A stretch of DNA of 64,000 nt, taken from contig NC_039513.1 of assembly GCF_003672135.1 (NCBI RefSeq), forward strand, positions 14,783,591-14,847,590, given 5' to 3'. The translations under genes were made by a program, and so were the position numbers. Origin of the DNA: Ooceraea biroi (lineage: Eukaryota > Arthropoda > Insecta > Hymenoptera > Formicidae). Each line of letters begins with the position of its first letter. Within the stretch, counting starts at the first letter, position 1. A model generated the notes under the pieces. The model was not told the origin of the DNA. It was given only the letters and a program-made list of their open reading frames with translations, and did no database searches. Positions 49,813 through 61,660 of the stretch are shown here, piece after piece.

Positions 49813-52155
49813 ACATTCGAAGAAACTGGTTCTCTCGCGCGGACTCGCGATTAGAAATTGACAGGCACATACGTTTCTCGTGTTTCTTTCGCGATACGAA
49901 GAGCAAATTCGTGTCGTGCATCAAGGATGTACGCATAACGTGATATTTTATTATATGTATAACTATATCCCTTGCACTTAGATCCGTAGTCAGCAGAATT
50001 CTGCATTCAAACTTTTTTAATTTCGCAATTGTTTCCAATCTTTTAGGCCTAGTTCTACAACTTACTTTAAGTTTAAGTTATTAAATCTAATTTTAAAGAA
50101 ATGTCGCGTTTCACAACTGCTATAAACCTCGATTAACGTCGATTTTCATGGTTAAAGTTGGAAACGTTTAGAGAATCTTAGAAATTTTATCAATTTTGTG
50201 GAGGATTAAAAAGTAGTGTAGCGCTCTAAAACTTTCCAGAGTTTTTGTGGATATGGATGCAGTATGTCTGATCACTGAAATGTTGCTTCTTTGGAAATTG
50301 AACAATCAACTATCAGTAAGTAAATTACCATTATTAAAGTCTATTCCAGCCGAGACATCTTCAGAAATTTTAAGTAAAATTCATACATGATTTTACACAT
50401 GCAGAAAGTTAATATAATAAAAGCTCACTTTGTTCAATTAAAAACTGAAAAAACACAAAATATTCATTGTTATAAGACTTACCAGTCTTCAGTAAATCTT
50501 CGGTTACTTTCGACTTATTGTTAGCATTCGGTTCACGTATGATCACGTTCGTGTAGAATTTCGTTCGGCATATTCTGCTGCAGTAAAGTATGAAAAACGT
50601 CAAAATATTTTGCATTCAAAACTTAAGACAGATTTAGTACTTCTTTCGCGATATGCGTTCATACAAATAATTACTTTCTAAATTAAATACGTGTAATTCA
50701 AGATATAACAGCTTCGGCAACTATTATTCGGTTAAGTTATGTTGGATCGTAAACTTCAACATGACGTAATCCAGTGGTATTAAATTCCTTTCGCAAGGTA
50801 ATAACATTTTATTACTATAACGCTGTAACTCTACGGCTACAGCTTTTTGATGCTATGAAAGTTACATTCTAGTCCGTTCTGTGAATTACAATAGAATTGT
50901 AAAACAAAGAATATAAACCAACCGCACAAATAAGGAAGGAAAATAATATAAATGATAGTAAAAGTTATTGTAGCACATATTAAAATATGGAGAACAGAAA
51001 AAAAGCGAAAATTATTTTATACTTATTAAATGATGAGTACAAATCTTGTTAAATTCTGTTATTGAATCAGCATATTTGGAATAAGAAGCATGCAATTTCA
51101 TTAAAGGGACAAGAGTGCTCCTTTCCTCCGTCCATCACTCGATCGAAAAGGACGAAGGAAACGAGGAGCAATAATCAGAATACGCAGAGAGAAGATTCGG
51201 AAAAGGTGCACTCATCAATTGATCTACTCGATCCAATTATTTCCAAACTGCAATTGGATGTTATCGAAAATATAAGACGTATTTGGTAATTGACGACAAA
51301 ATCGAGAAAATCATCCCTCGTTATCGTATATTAATTATACATTTTTCAATTTCTTTATGCAAGCAGATTACTATTTTTATTACAAGTAATGCTAAGTAGT
51401 TTTTGTATATTATTTATAATTTACCACGAACACAATTTGATTGCATGAAAATGTAGAAAGTAAGTCAAGTAATGTAAACTGAAAGCTATTTTTAGGAAAA
51501 GGAAAAGAGGAAGAAAACGGGCTATTCTTGTAACTGTATCTGACTCGGAGATGAGAAATCATCAATTTTACATCACCGACAACCTCAAATATCCTGTATA
51601 TCAACGAAGTTGCGTAAAAGAGTGCTTAAAACGGACGGCGTAGAGGAAAAAGGAAATAATAAGGAAATGACGCATATATCAGAAATGTACGTTGGAAATT
51701 TTCCCGTATTTTGTCGTACTATAATGTAAACGCGCGTGTTTCGTTTTGTAATCTATTTTAGAGCATGTAATAATTCACTGAACAATGTCCAAATAATTCT
51801 CGATTATAAATTCTGCACCTAACAATTTTTAATTATCAAATGTATGAATTTTTTATGTAACTAATAAAAAATATAAAATAATGAAACGATACAAACAAAA
51901 TATCATTTCAGAATTATAATAATCTTTTTAAATTAAATTAAAAAATTAAATTAAAAAATTTCATAATAAAAAAATTTCATATTAGGAAATGGCTACAGGC
52001 CCGAAAACAATAGCGACATTCTAAATATTCATGATGGGAACTGCGGAATGGAGTGACAATGACTTCATTCGGTTCCACTCTGCGGAGCTTCGCTTGAATT
52101 CGTGAATTTGACCTCAGAAAGAAAGGAAAGTGCATGAACGGGTGTGCGAAACTAC
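49813..52155. other. AT-rich stretch with exon-like signals
   Basis: Contains the minus-strand exon-like segment listed separately and an open plus-strand frame of 45 codons at 50253-50390. A 75-residue frame at 51062-51289 has no ATG. Below 50200 and from 51290 to 52020 the DNA is very AT-rich with nothing recognisable. Confidence 0.45.
50483..50577 (-). other. candidate internal exon (95 bases)
   Basis: On the minus strand, a T-rich tract ending ACTTTACTGCAG resembles a branch point plus acceptor. The following 95 bases end at CTG|GTAAGTC, a consensus donor. Exactly one of three frames is open across it (31 codons, ending EDLLKT). The protein segment is not recognised. Without flanking exons this remains weak. 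Confidence 0.13.
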
Positions 52156-52341
52156 ATGTTTTCGTGGAATGGACCGGATGATGAGACCATTAAGCCACAA
52201 TTAGGAGACATCGTCCTTTATTATTACACTGAGTCTGGCGATTGTCCCGATACGACAACCTGTCCCATACGATTCACGTACCGCGAAGCAAACAGGAAGC
52301 AATGTGTCGCAGACCGAAGGTTGGCGCCAACTTGGCGTTGA
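52156..52341 (+). CDS. possible small protein, 61 residues, unrecognised
   Basis: ATG to TGA. Acidic first half with LGDIVLYYYTESGDC, then two more cysteines and a basic tail ending TWR. Not low-complexity and no opposing frame, but no promoter, signal peptide or domain is visible. Confidence 0.1.
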   Translation: MFSWNGPDDETIKPQLGDIVLYYYTESGDCPDTTTCPIRFTYREANRKQCVADRRLAPTWR

Positions 52342-55300
52342 TATCATCTCGGCCTCGTCTAAACTTCACGTTCGTTTCTTGAAGCATGATACCCGCGTCG
52401 GTGGTTATGTCGAAGTTATTTTTAAATAAGATGTCCAAAATTATTAACGTTAAAAAACACGCGTGAGTAAAGCGGAGGCAGCCGCCAGCTGTTTCTTCAC
52501 AAAGGCAACAAGAATGAAAAAGGTGGAGGACGTATGCGAGATGCGTAAAGTGTAAACTGTCCTATCGCGTTTTACGGGCTGCAAATAAAAGCTGCGCGTT
52601 CTGCTTAACCCAAGGTACAGCGGATTTTTCTGGCCGCACGTTGTAAGAACAAATAACAAGATATGCGTATTATCGATAATATATTATACAGCATTCCATT
52701 GTGACAACCAACTCTGCAAGATTTCGACAGTAACACTCTGTATGTCACGGCATTTGTACGAAGTCGTTTGATGGATATATGCAAAGATAAGCGTGAAAAT
52801 ACGCGTCAGTCTCCCAGGACATATCTAATCAAAATCAATTTCAAAGTCTTGAGACTTTGGATCCTGACAAGCGCATAAATATTTCATGCTAATTAATTTA
52901 AACGACGAGCGCACGAGTTCGATGTTTTCAAACGTTTATTCAAGAAATATTAAACGATCCAGTTTACATGTTGATCTAGATGATCTGGAATCAAGAAATC
53001 AAAGCATCGATAGACGAGAGAGAAGGAGAGAGACGATTGCATGTGCAAAAATACTTAAAAGTCATGTTTTTAAGTTGAGATACGCAGATCGATAAATTCT
53101 CGATAAACAGCAATAAAAAAAGTGATTATAATTTTATAAGAATTTCATTATATTATAGTAAGAGAGAGAGAAACATATTTACAGACATATTATGTCACGC
53201 TTTCAGAACAGTTTAAAGTATAAAGATAATTATTTCGTCTGCATGTTCAAAGCACTTATTGAAACATGCAAGGATAATTGTCGATACTTTCGATCGGAGT
53301 CAATTATCATCGAGTCGGCGATAATGTAGCATTTAAATGTCTAACATTTATACAATGACATGCGTATTCGTATAATCAAAGACGTGAGATATGAATGTGA
53401 TTACTTCGACACGCATGAATATACGATTATACTTGGCTGAAACGTCTGTCCTGGACGGTGATATTACTACTTTCCTCGCAGCGTAAAGCGCGTTATGCAT
53501 ACGTAGGTTGCGATGTCGCGCAGATTCTCGACTGAAGTACAGCCACGATTCTCGAATTTCGCCAAGTGCCTCGCCAAGGTGGCCTGAGCAAAATGCAAAT
53601 TTCATTCGTAGATAGATAGGATAGAGAGAGAGCTGATATATTTATGAAAGCACGTGAAAGCGCATTGCCACTTTATCGCAAATTATTATTGAGCGCGGCG
53701 GAATTTATTGTATCTTTAAATTAAGTAAGCGATTCAATTATGCAAATAACTCGTAAAGTGGCAAACCCGACGAACGGTGAAGCCGAGATACCGATCGCGG
53801 ATGCAGAGGGAGAAAGAGAAAGAGAAACAGAGTTATGAGATAAAAATAAATTACTAATCAAATGGATCACAATTATCTGCACGATGCGACATCGTACATC
53901 TCGTCAGGGAAGAAGTGATTTTTACGCAGGCAACTGAGGCTATTGTCATCGCGGAGCGAAATATTTAATGCTGCGAGTTCAACGGTTTAATTGATTCGGC
54001 CATTTATGGTTGCGGTAATTAAGCGACGCTCTCGTTACGTGACGTAATGCCGGTGCGATAAATACTGGATACGATTGAACAGTCATGCTGCCATGAAAAT
54101 TGTAATTAGGATATATTGCGACATATGGAGCGTTCTCTCTATCAGCTCTCTATCAGTACGCTTTGATTGATTGCATCGCAGATTGCCGCTCGCAAACATT
54201 AATAATTTCACGACCTAAAAGCGGTGGTAAAGGTACCTCAGAAATGTCGCACGGCTCGAGATTATATATGTACGTGCCGGGTAGGTAGGTCCTGTTATAT
54301 TGTTATTTTATTAATCGACGCCGTTTGGTTATTGAGTAGGCACAGTCAGTACGTATGTACCTTGTGTCCGTAGGCCGGACTAAAACACCATGTGCACCGC
54401 GTGATTGGTTGCCCACGTGTATGACTTTTCAGCATATCAAGCTGAGTTAGCCAGCGCGTCGAGGTGCCACGGACGCACATGAATAGCCAGCTGGCTGGCA
54501 CAGCAGAAATGTTTGCTATGTGGATATATTAGCCATTGAAGTGTCTGCATGAATCCGCTGGCGTCTGGACCGAGTATTTTGAATGATCTTGATTGAAATC
54601 GTTTAACAATTGTCAGTCTATAGTAATTTGTTTCTGCGATCAGTAGAATCGATTTTAGTTTTTCATATTTTTATTTTATTTATCATTTGCGAGAGATTGC
54701 TCTGAATGTCGGATTTGATGAAAATTTTATATCTGAACATTACAGAAATCATTGCAAAAGCAATATTAAAAATTGTTTCTTTCAAAATGCTTTCTCAAGG
54801 CTGAAAATATTTTTTTAAAGTTTAAATATGAACCATTTTTAGATGCAAATATGAATAAATCAAATTGTTACTAAATATCCATCATTAGTTTTTGATCTAT
54901 TTTTTACGTAATCGTCCTTGATATCTATCTAAGCTATCCAGCAAAACACAATTTATTCAGACACTTGAACGGACGAAAATACATTAGATAGACAGCTTAC
55001 AGTCGCACGTGTCAGATTTACGATGTCACGTTGTTTTAAACGAGCGACGACAGAATTGTTACAAGATGAACACTTTGACAATGCCTCGAGCGTTTCAAGA
55101 GCAATTGTCAGTTATGCTGTTATAACTCTTGTTCCCAGGATAGATATAACGAGCCGTGAGATTAAGAAACGGGAAATGCGCCTTTCACACAGGAAATTGT
55201 CTGCGGACGAACGAAATTGGTTTCTGGCCCAAGACATCCATATCCATATTAACGCGAGGTTATAAATCGTTATGTAAAATATTCAGTCGAGACAGGAAAA

Positions 55301-57800
55301 CCCGCGATGGAGTAAGATATCTCAGCGCATCGACCGGACATAATGAATCACCAACATTTCCAACAACTATTATTGGCCTCACTATCTATGATTATGGCGA
55401 ATGTAGTAAGTGACGTGATCAGCAACACCTTCAACCGAGGCGTTACCGTTTTGTCTCGGTGATTTTTTCGCGATTTTTAATTCCGTTCGCTTAGGAAATC
55501 GCGGCATGGTGAGCGTGTCCCATAAATCCCCCGTATAAACGTTAAAAACAAAAAGGCTCGACATTCCTACGAAAACTGCTCCTGTTATCAGTTACTGTTA
55601 TTCTTCGTTATTCTCTAAGTCATCTACGCAAGGTTGTAAACTATCTAGCAGTGAGCGTCTACGATTGCACGTAATGCGTCATAAATTCGAATTTCCTGGC
55701 GATCTGTACGTGAGAAATAGAAAACGATGCGTGAGACGCTTCGTAACGGAGAGTACGCTACCATTGGCGTCGAATTTGAGATTGCGTGGAACCACTATGC
55801 GGCATTACGTCTCTGCAAATCGCTGAATAATTACGAAACCTTAAGTTTTACGTAGACTATTCAAATTTATTATGCTCCTCATTAACTTACGAAAATCTCA
55901 TAAAATTTGATTGAACAGCCAAGTAAATAAATTCACCTTACATTTTTAACGTTGTTACGAAATTCGAAATTGTGTATACCTTAGAATATTTTTACTGTAA
56001 AACTGTAGCTGCTGGAAAAATCAATGGATAACACAGAGAAGCATTCGCATTTCTCTTTCCTCCGCGGCGGAAGATCGGCGCCAATGCTGTCGGCTGTTCT
56101 CGATTATTGCGTCTCGTCGTAAAATTACGCCTTGTACCATTTTCGCGCGATTTTTCCGTGCGCCATGCGGGCGTGCGCGAGTTTACACGCACGGCCGCGC
56201 ACGCACCGCGGCCTTTTTCTCAGCCTCGGCGCTCTCGGGCTGACGCGACTTTTCAATCCGGCGAGGCGGGAATCCGCGCCCAGAGATACGACTACTCGCG
56301 ATCAAATAATAAATAAATTATTTTACAGCCGCGCGATTTCATTATTTAATCGATACCGGCGGCCGTTAACGTCCACCTCAATGTTCCGTCCATTCGTATG
56401 CGCCGCGCGTAAACCAAGCCATGGCGTGGAATTTCGCATGGGCAAATTACAAAAGTCCCGGTAATTTCTTGCCGGACTGACGGCACGGCGGAATGGTCTT
56501 CGCGGATACATCGGGACTCACCAAGTGAATCTTATCGACCGTATCGGCCGTATCGCACTAAGAATGACTAAGAATGCATTATTGAAAATACAATTAAAAA
56601 TAATTATTGAGGATGAATGCAAAAGTGAAAAAAACAAAGGAAATGAGTAGTGTTGGTGTATATGTATCCTAGATTGCTAATTTTAGATATCGCAGGTGTT
56701 CTCGCAGCGGCTAAAGCTCGATGACGTTTGCTTGGCATTTACAGCGTCATGAATAAAACAGTATTGTCCTTATTTTGAACGAGAATAAAATGAAGATAAG
56801 CAGGTGAGACAAATAACGATCCCTTTCAACTCTCTTGATTATCAATTACATCCTTAGCGTTGCATGTTGCTTAATGATGTCCACTCGGGTCGATATTGTA
56901 TTCTTCGCTGAAACTAATCGCGGTAATTGCGGATGAGATCTCGTTGCGATTATATATTGCCGACATCTTAATTGACTCATCTTCCAATTACCACGTTCAT
57001 GAGAAGGACACATCTATTTTCTTCAGTACAAGATTTTTCTTTCTTTTCGCTTGCTTCTTGTTATACAGTACTTATTATTATTCAATTTTAATAATCAATA
57101 TTCATAAGTTTCATATTCATAATGAGAAACACATTAAATTTACAAACACGAAATTCAAAAATGAATATATTTAGTATGGATATGCTTAACCCGAATTCAA
57201 TTCAGCTCGTTAAGTAGCGATTTTAAAGTATGTCTACCATTTCGAAGATCCAAATCAGATATAATCGCGTGAACAGGTATCGATGGTGGAAGAAAGCGCT
57301 TTTAATTAACAGTAATTATGCCCCGCATTATGCGTGCAAGCTGCGTCTAGCTGTCGCCGCGTGAGAAACACCAGCAGGCAGAAGAACTGAAATATTAATC
57401 GAGACCTGGCGATCGCAACAAATTGGCTATCAAAATATAATGCTGGTCCCGTGATCGCCTACGATCTACATCGTTCAGGGGCCAGGTTATTATTACAGGA
57501 ACAAGTCGTTATATCTTGACGTATCGCAACAATGTTCGTTCGTCTGGAATACCGCGTGCCTCATCTTTTTTCTCTTCCTTTATTTTTTCCTTTATTTCCT
57601 CTCTACCTCTTATTCTTTTCCTCCTCGTACACTTGCATCGTGAGTGACGCACGAAGTGTATCTCTTTTTCATTCCACACGATGGTATTTAATATCACGAA
57701 AAGCTTTTCTTCCTGAGTTTTCATTAAAAAAATTTAAATTAAAATCTTTGAGGCTCAAGATTTTTAGTAGAATTCTCGAGTCACAGCGAGTGTTTAACGA
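52342..57800. other. long gene-free stretch
   Basis: Mostly AT-rich, with CpG-rich islands around 56040-56500. Small duplications: CTCTCTATCAG twice at 54135-54156; CCGTATCG twice and ACTAAGAATG twice within 56539-56577. A pyrimidine tract lies at 57560-57628. Frames at 55023-55413 and 56107-56464 have no recognisable domain. Confidence 0.5.
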
Positions 57801-58960
57801 TCGTTCTCAGTAACGAGTTCACCTAAGTGCACCCACAAGTCGATATCGCGGCCTCTGCGTCCTCTGCGCCAACCCTCTTCATACCTACGTCGTTTCGCGA
57901 GCAAAGCTACCCAGAAGGGAGGTACATTTCAAGGTTATCCGAATGTCTATGTCTGCCAGCGAAGGTAGGATCGACCCGGTGCTCCTCACCGAGCCTCCCA
58001 GGCTGTTGCCGTGGCAACAGACCAGGCCAGGCTTTCCTAATGCGTTTTCATCCTGCCACCGCCTAGCTACCCTCGCGTCCTCGGGTCTCCTCTGTCGGTT
58101 CCCTCTCGAGGGTGGCAAGTGCACCCGACCGGCGATCTTCAAAAGGAAGAAAACACGGTTTCACGAGCGCCATTCGTTCGGGACCGAAGCGCCGCTCGGG
58201 GAAAGGGGGTAGTCGGAATCCGACGAGAATCATTTGAAAGGGGCTGTTGAGAAACGGGGAGCGACTGAGGGGGCGAGAGAAAGGAACAAGAATACCCATG
58301 GAGCATCGAGACGGACGATAGGACGGGCGTTGCCATGCCGACGAATTATCATTTGCGTCCCCCGTGCGCCGTAGTAAAGGGGAGTCGTCGGCACCCTCTG
58401 CGTGGCGCGTACCTAGCCCCGCCCCCGGTCGCCGGCAGCGTCGGTATGGATTTTTTTCTCTGGTCCGACGTCCTCCACTTGAGAGCGACGCGACGCCCGA
58501 ATTTCGTTCAACCTGCACCCCTCTGTCGCCGTCACCCTCGCGCAGCCCTTCTTCTACTTCTTCTTCGTCACTGTCGTTTTTTGGCGAGATAGATCAGAGG
58601 TGATCTCTCGAGCACGCCCGGGACGCGCGACGACCTTTTGTCGCCGGGTTTTCGCCTTCCTTTCTCCATCGCGCGATAGGGGTGGCTGGATGCGGTTGGG
58701 TGCGGGACGCGATGACGCTGCCGACGCCCGGACACTCGAAACCTACGAGGGGGTGGACGACGCGTCGCGTCCTGATGAGTCTGAAGGATGCTGCATTGGG
58801 GGTGCGTTTCGACAGGGGATTTTGAAGCTCTGGAGACGTCGACGCTCTCCTCCTTCCCTGCCTCTGTCGACTACTCTTAGACTCGACATTGTCGCCATTT
58901 TTCCGGGGGTAAATACTTTACGTAGTTGCAAACGAGCTCGAGTAACTGGCTCCTGAATGT
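57801..58960. promoter_or_regulatory. CpG-dense block with an RFX X-box
   Basis: CpG-rich, stop-poor DNA with long overlapping frames on both strands (58063-58518 minus; 58335-58956 plus in several registers), none with a recognisable domain. The palindrome CTGTTGCCGTGGCAACAG at 58003-58020 is a very good RFX X-box. A YY1-like GCCATTTT lies at about 58894-58901. The composition and sites suggest a promoter region; no transcript is proven. Confidence 0.4.
58003..58020. promoter_or_regulatory. palindromic RFX X-box
   Basis: GTTGCC-GT-GGCAAC fits RYYNYY-N2-RRNRAC exactly, with CT/AG extending the symmetry to 18 bp. In animals RFX factors use such sites to drive ciliary genes; the target here is unknown. 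Confidence 0.55.
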
Positions 58961-60990
58961 TACGAAGCTGCTCTCTTGCACGACGTATAATTATGTTGAG
59001 AAGCAAATTAGATAAACAAATAAAGCGAATATAAATTGTATTAAATTACTCATGAAAATCCGAACATTCAATTATGCGGACGAAGGCAATTAAAATTGTG
59101 CAATTCACGTGCAATGCACTAACGTGAGTTTGCTGTACAATTAATATCTATATCGTTTGCGTGACCGCGTGACGAATAATTGCTACGTTCTGTAACAACG
59201 TTTGTGTCATTCTAGCAGTGGACATGATAACTGCAATTAAGCAAGTCGCGCAGTGTGAAATTAAACCTTGCGGGACACTCACTAATTTGAAAATTGCATT
59301 TTCAGAGTCATGACAATATGATTGGTAGTATGTGTCTCGTGTATGTTACTCGAATTTTATAATTGTATTCTACAATTGTATTTACTTTATTAATTACTAT
59401 GAATTGCGAAGACTGGAGGTTGATTATAGAATTATTAAATGTATTTGATATATCCGAATAAACAAAAATAAAATTAGACCATGTAGGGAAAGCAAGAGGA
59501 AAGCACGCGATTCCTACTTGAATAAAGCAATTTTTCCAGAATTTATGGCTATGTTATCTTTTATTATCATATGCAATCTTCTTTCACTAGCTAGTTATTA
59601 TTGACAATAATTTTTAATAACTGACTGGTTGATGCTTTAATACATGCTTATGTCGTAATAGAAACGTCATAAATGTCTATCTTTTATGAGAAACTTTTAT
59701 GGGTAAATGAGACTTTGGTGTAAGTGCTCATTAAAGTAACGTTATAGACTGCAATTTACAAATTTACAAATAAATGTTCTAATCGTCGTCGAATTACTCA
59801 TGACAAATCGTGACATGAAAATTGATACGAAACATTATTTAATCGGATATAAATTATGCTTGTGTTTCAAAACTATCAAGAAATGGGTTTGATTTTTTTT
59901 AATAATTAATGCTGCTCATGTAATTAAAACTGTACATGTATTAATGTATTGCATTGCGAGCAATGCATGTTTACAATTAAAAGATAACTTTTGGGAAGGA
60001 TGTTTGGAGATTTATAGACATTGAAACAATTCTCAATTCTCGCATAGTGTATTTTAATAAGAAGCCTTCTGATAAACAAGTCATCATTACACTCTTCGCG
60101 TCTAAATTTGCTGACAGGAACCTCATCCGTTCGTTCGCGCGAGCGAAAGTAAGCAAAGGCGACGATGGAGAGTTTTCAGTCGAGTCCACAGGGATAATTA
60201 AACGCGCGTTACTCTCTGTGCACGCGGCTCGAAAGAATGGTTTCGTCGACAGAATGACTGAATTTTGCCGTTTGTTTTTTACACCGTCTCTTAGGGAGAA
60301 ACTCGCGTCGCTTGTTCGCCGAGTAAATTTCCGCGTTCCGCGTCAATAGAACCGCGCGGCTTCGATTATCGCTAATTAATGCTCTAACGAGTGCTCGTGT
60401 CTGGAATGGTGGCTCGGCGAAGGGGGGCAGCCGAGTGTTCTCGAGTTAATTTCTATGGGGATTTGAGCAGATCAATGTGGACTCCTATACCTCCAACTCT
60501 TTCTCACTGTCATTCTCTCTCTCTCTCTCTATTGCTTGCTTTATGCACAGATTGATTCAGCTGAGTGGATCCGTCTGTTTCGCGAATCTCTTAGCGGTGC
60601 AGCCACCGCGAACCGGCTGCAATATGGGATATGCATGAAACAATACTTCAGGAATCTGTCCGGTGAATTCCCTGAAATAGAATTTTTTATTCGGAACTAG
60701 ATATCGTAAAACCGAATGATAAAGCACGGAAAGAAGAATGAACGAACAAACGAACGACGCCGAGATTCTCATCGCGATGATTAACGGAACGTTAATCATG
60801 TTCGAAAATCACGCTTCTGGAGATTTCGCGTCCGCCTCCGAATATATTGCAGAATTTAATCCAATATTCCGGGCGCGTGCACCGTCACATGCAATCCGCG
60901 TCGCTCACAAAGGGGATCACATAAGTATCGGGAATATCGCGGGCGCATGTGCGCGCTCGCACACCAACACGCGTCACAAGTACCGTGTGC
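58961..60990. other. AT-rich gene-free stretch
   Basis: Separates the two CpG-dense blocks. A (TC)n run lies at 60514-60530. The 100-residue frame at 60047-60349 starts at GTG, is partly opposed by a minus frame, and shows no domain; the 88-residue frame from 60738 likewise. Confidence 0.5.
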
Positions 60991-61660
60991 ACTGCGGAGG
61001 ATGAGTGGTACTCGGAGGGTCGAGGGTCCTTTCACGACATACATCACTGGCCCATGGGGTTTCCGTATTCGCGGGCTCTCCCCCCGCTCTTTCTTCCACC
61101 CACCTATATGCGCCCGGTAACCTTTACGAAATCCTCGAACGAGATGGTCGACGCCCTTGTCGTGAGAGTGCAGGGAAGGAGCAGGGTAGGGTGGTCGGCC
61201 ATGTTGTTGGGGGTGTGTCCGAGGGTGTAGCCCGATCGCGGGTTTCTATGACAACCTCCTTCTGTCCCGGCCAGCCGGAAGTGCGAGAAGGCCGCTGACG
61301 CGGCGCGCTCAACCCTCCAACCGGAAGCCGCTGTAACCGGAAGTTTGGCGGAGGCGGTGGGAGCTGCGAGAGACAAAGGAGGAACGAGCGAGCGAGCGAG
61401 CGAGTGAGCGAGTTGGGGCGGAGGTGGTGATAGGGAGACATGAGGAGGAAAAGAGGAGGAGGAGGAAGAGGGGGCACGGTTAGCTGGCAAAAAATGAGAA
61501 AGAACCATGCGATCCCCCGTTGATATAGCCACGGTGAAACGCACCCTACCGTGACGTCGGATGATCGATGACGACGTCGAGACGTGCGAATACGTGTGCG
61601 GCACCCATCACAGTCTGCCGGCATGTCCTTTGTTTCTCCTGCGCCGCGCTGATATCCGAT
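60991..61660. promoter_or_regulatory. CpG-dense promoter-like block with ETS and X-box sites
   Basis: Three ETS-type sites (GCCGGAAGTG 61274-61283; ACCGGAAGC 61320-61328; ACCGGAAGT 61336-61344), an X-box GTTTCTATGACAAC (61242-61255) matching RYYNYYWWRRNRAC fully, a YY1-like GCCATGTT (61198-61205), a GAGC repeat (61385-61412) and TGACGTCGG (61552-61560) fall within about 370 bases. Two 166-residue minus frames in different registers cover it, so neither is believed. This is the most promoter-like block in the window. Confidence 0.5.
61385..61412 (+). repeat. (GAGC)n microsatellite
   Basis: Seven GAGC-type units, one with a GAGT change. Confidence 0.85.

Noticed and set aside
51062..51289. 75-residue frame with a helix-like end
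   Set aside because: No ATG in the frame and no splice sites that would make it an exon.
58063..58518. 151-residue minus-strand frame in a CpG-dense block
   Set aside because: Plus-strand frames are equally open here; Arg/Pro/Ser bias fits composition.
60047..60349. 100-residue plus-strand frame
   Set aside because: Starts at GTG, partly opposed on the other strand, no domain or promoter.
61104..61624. Two 166-residue minus-strand frames
   Set aside because: Same DNA in two registers inside a CpG-dense promoter-like block; Pro/Ser/Arg-rich with no domain.
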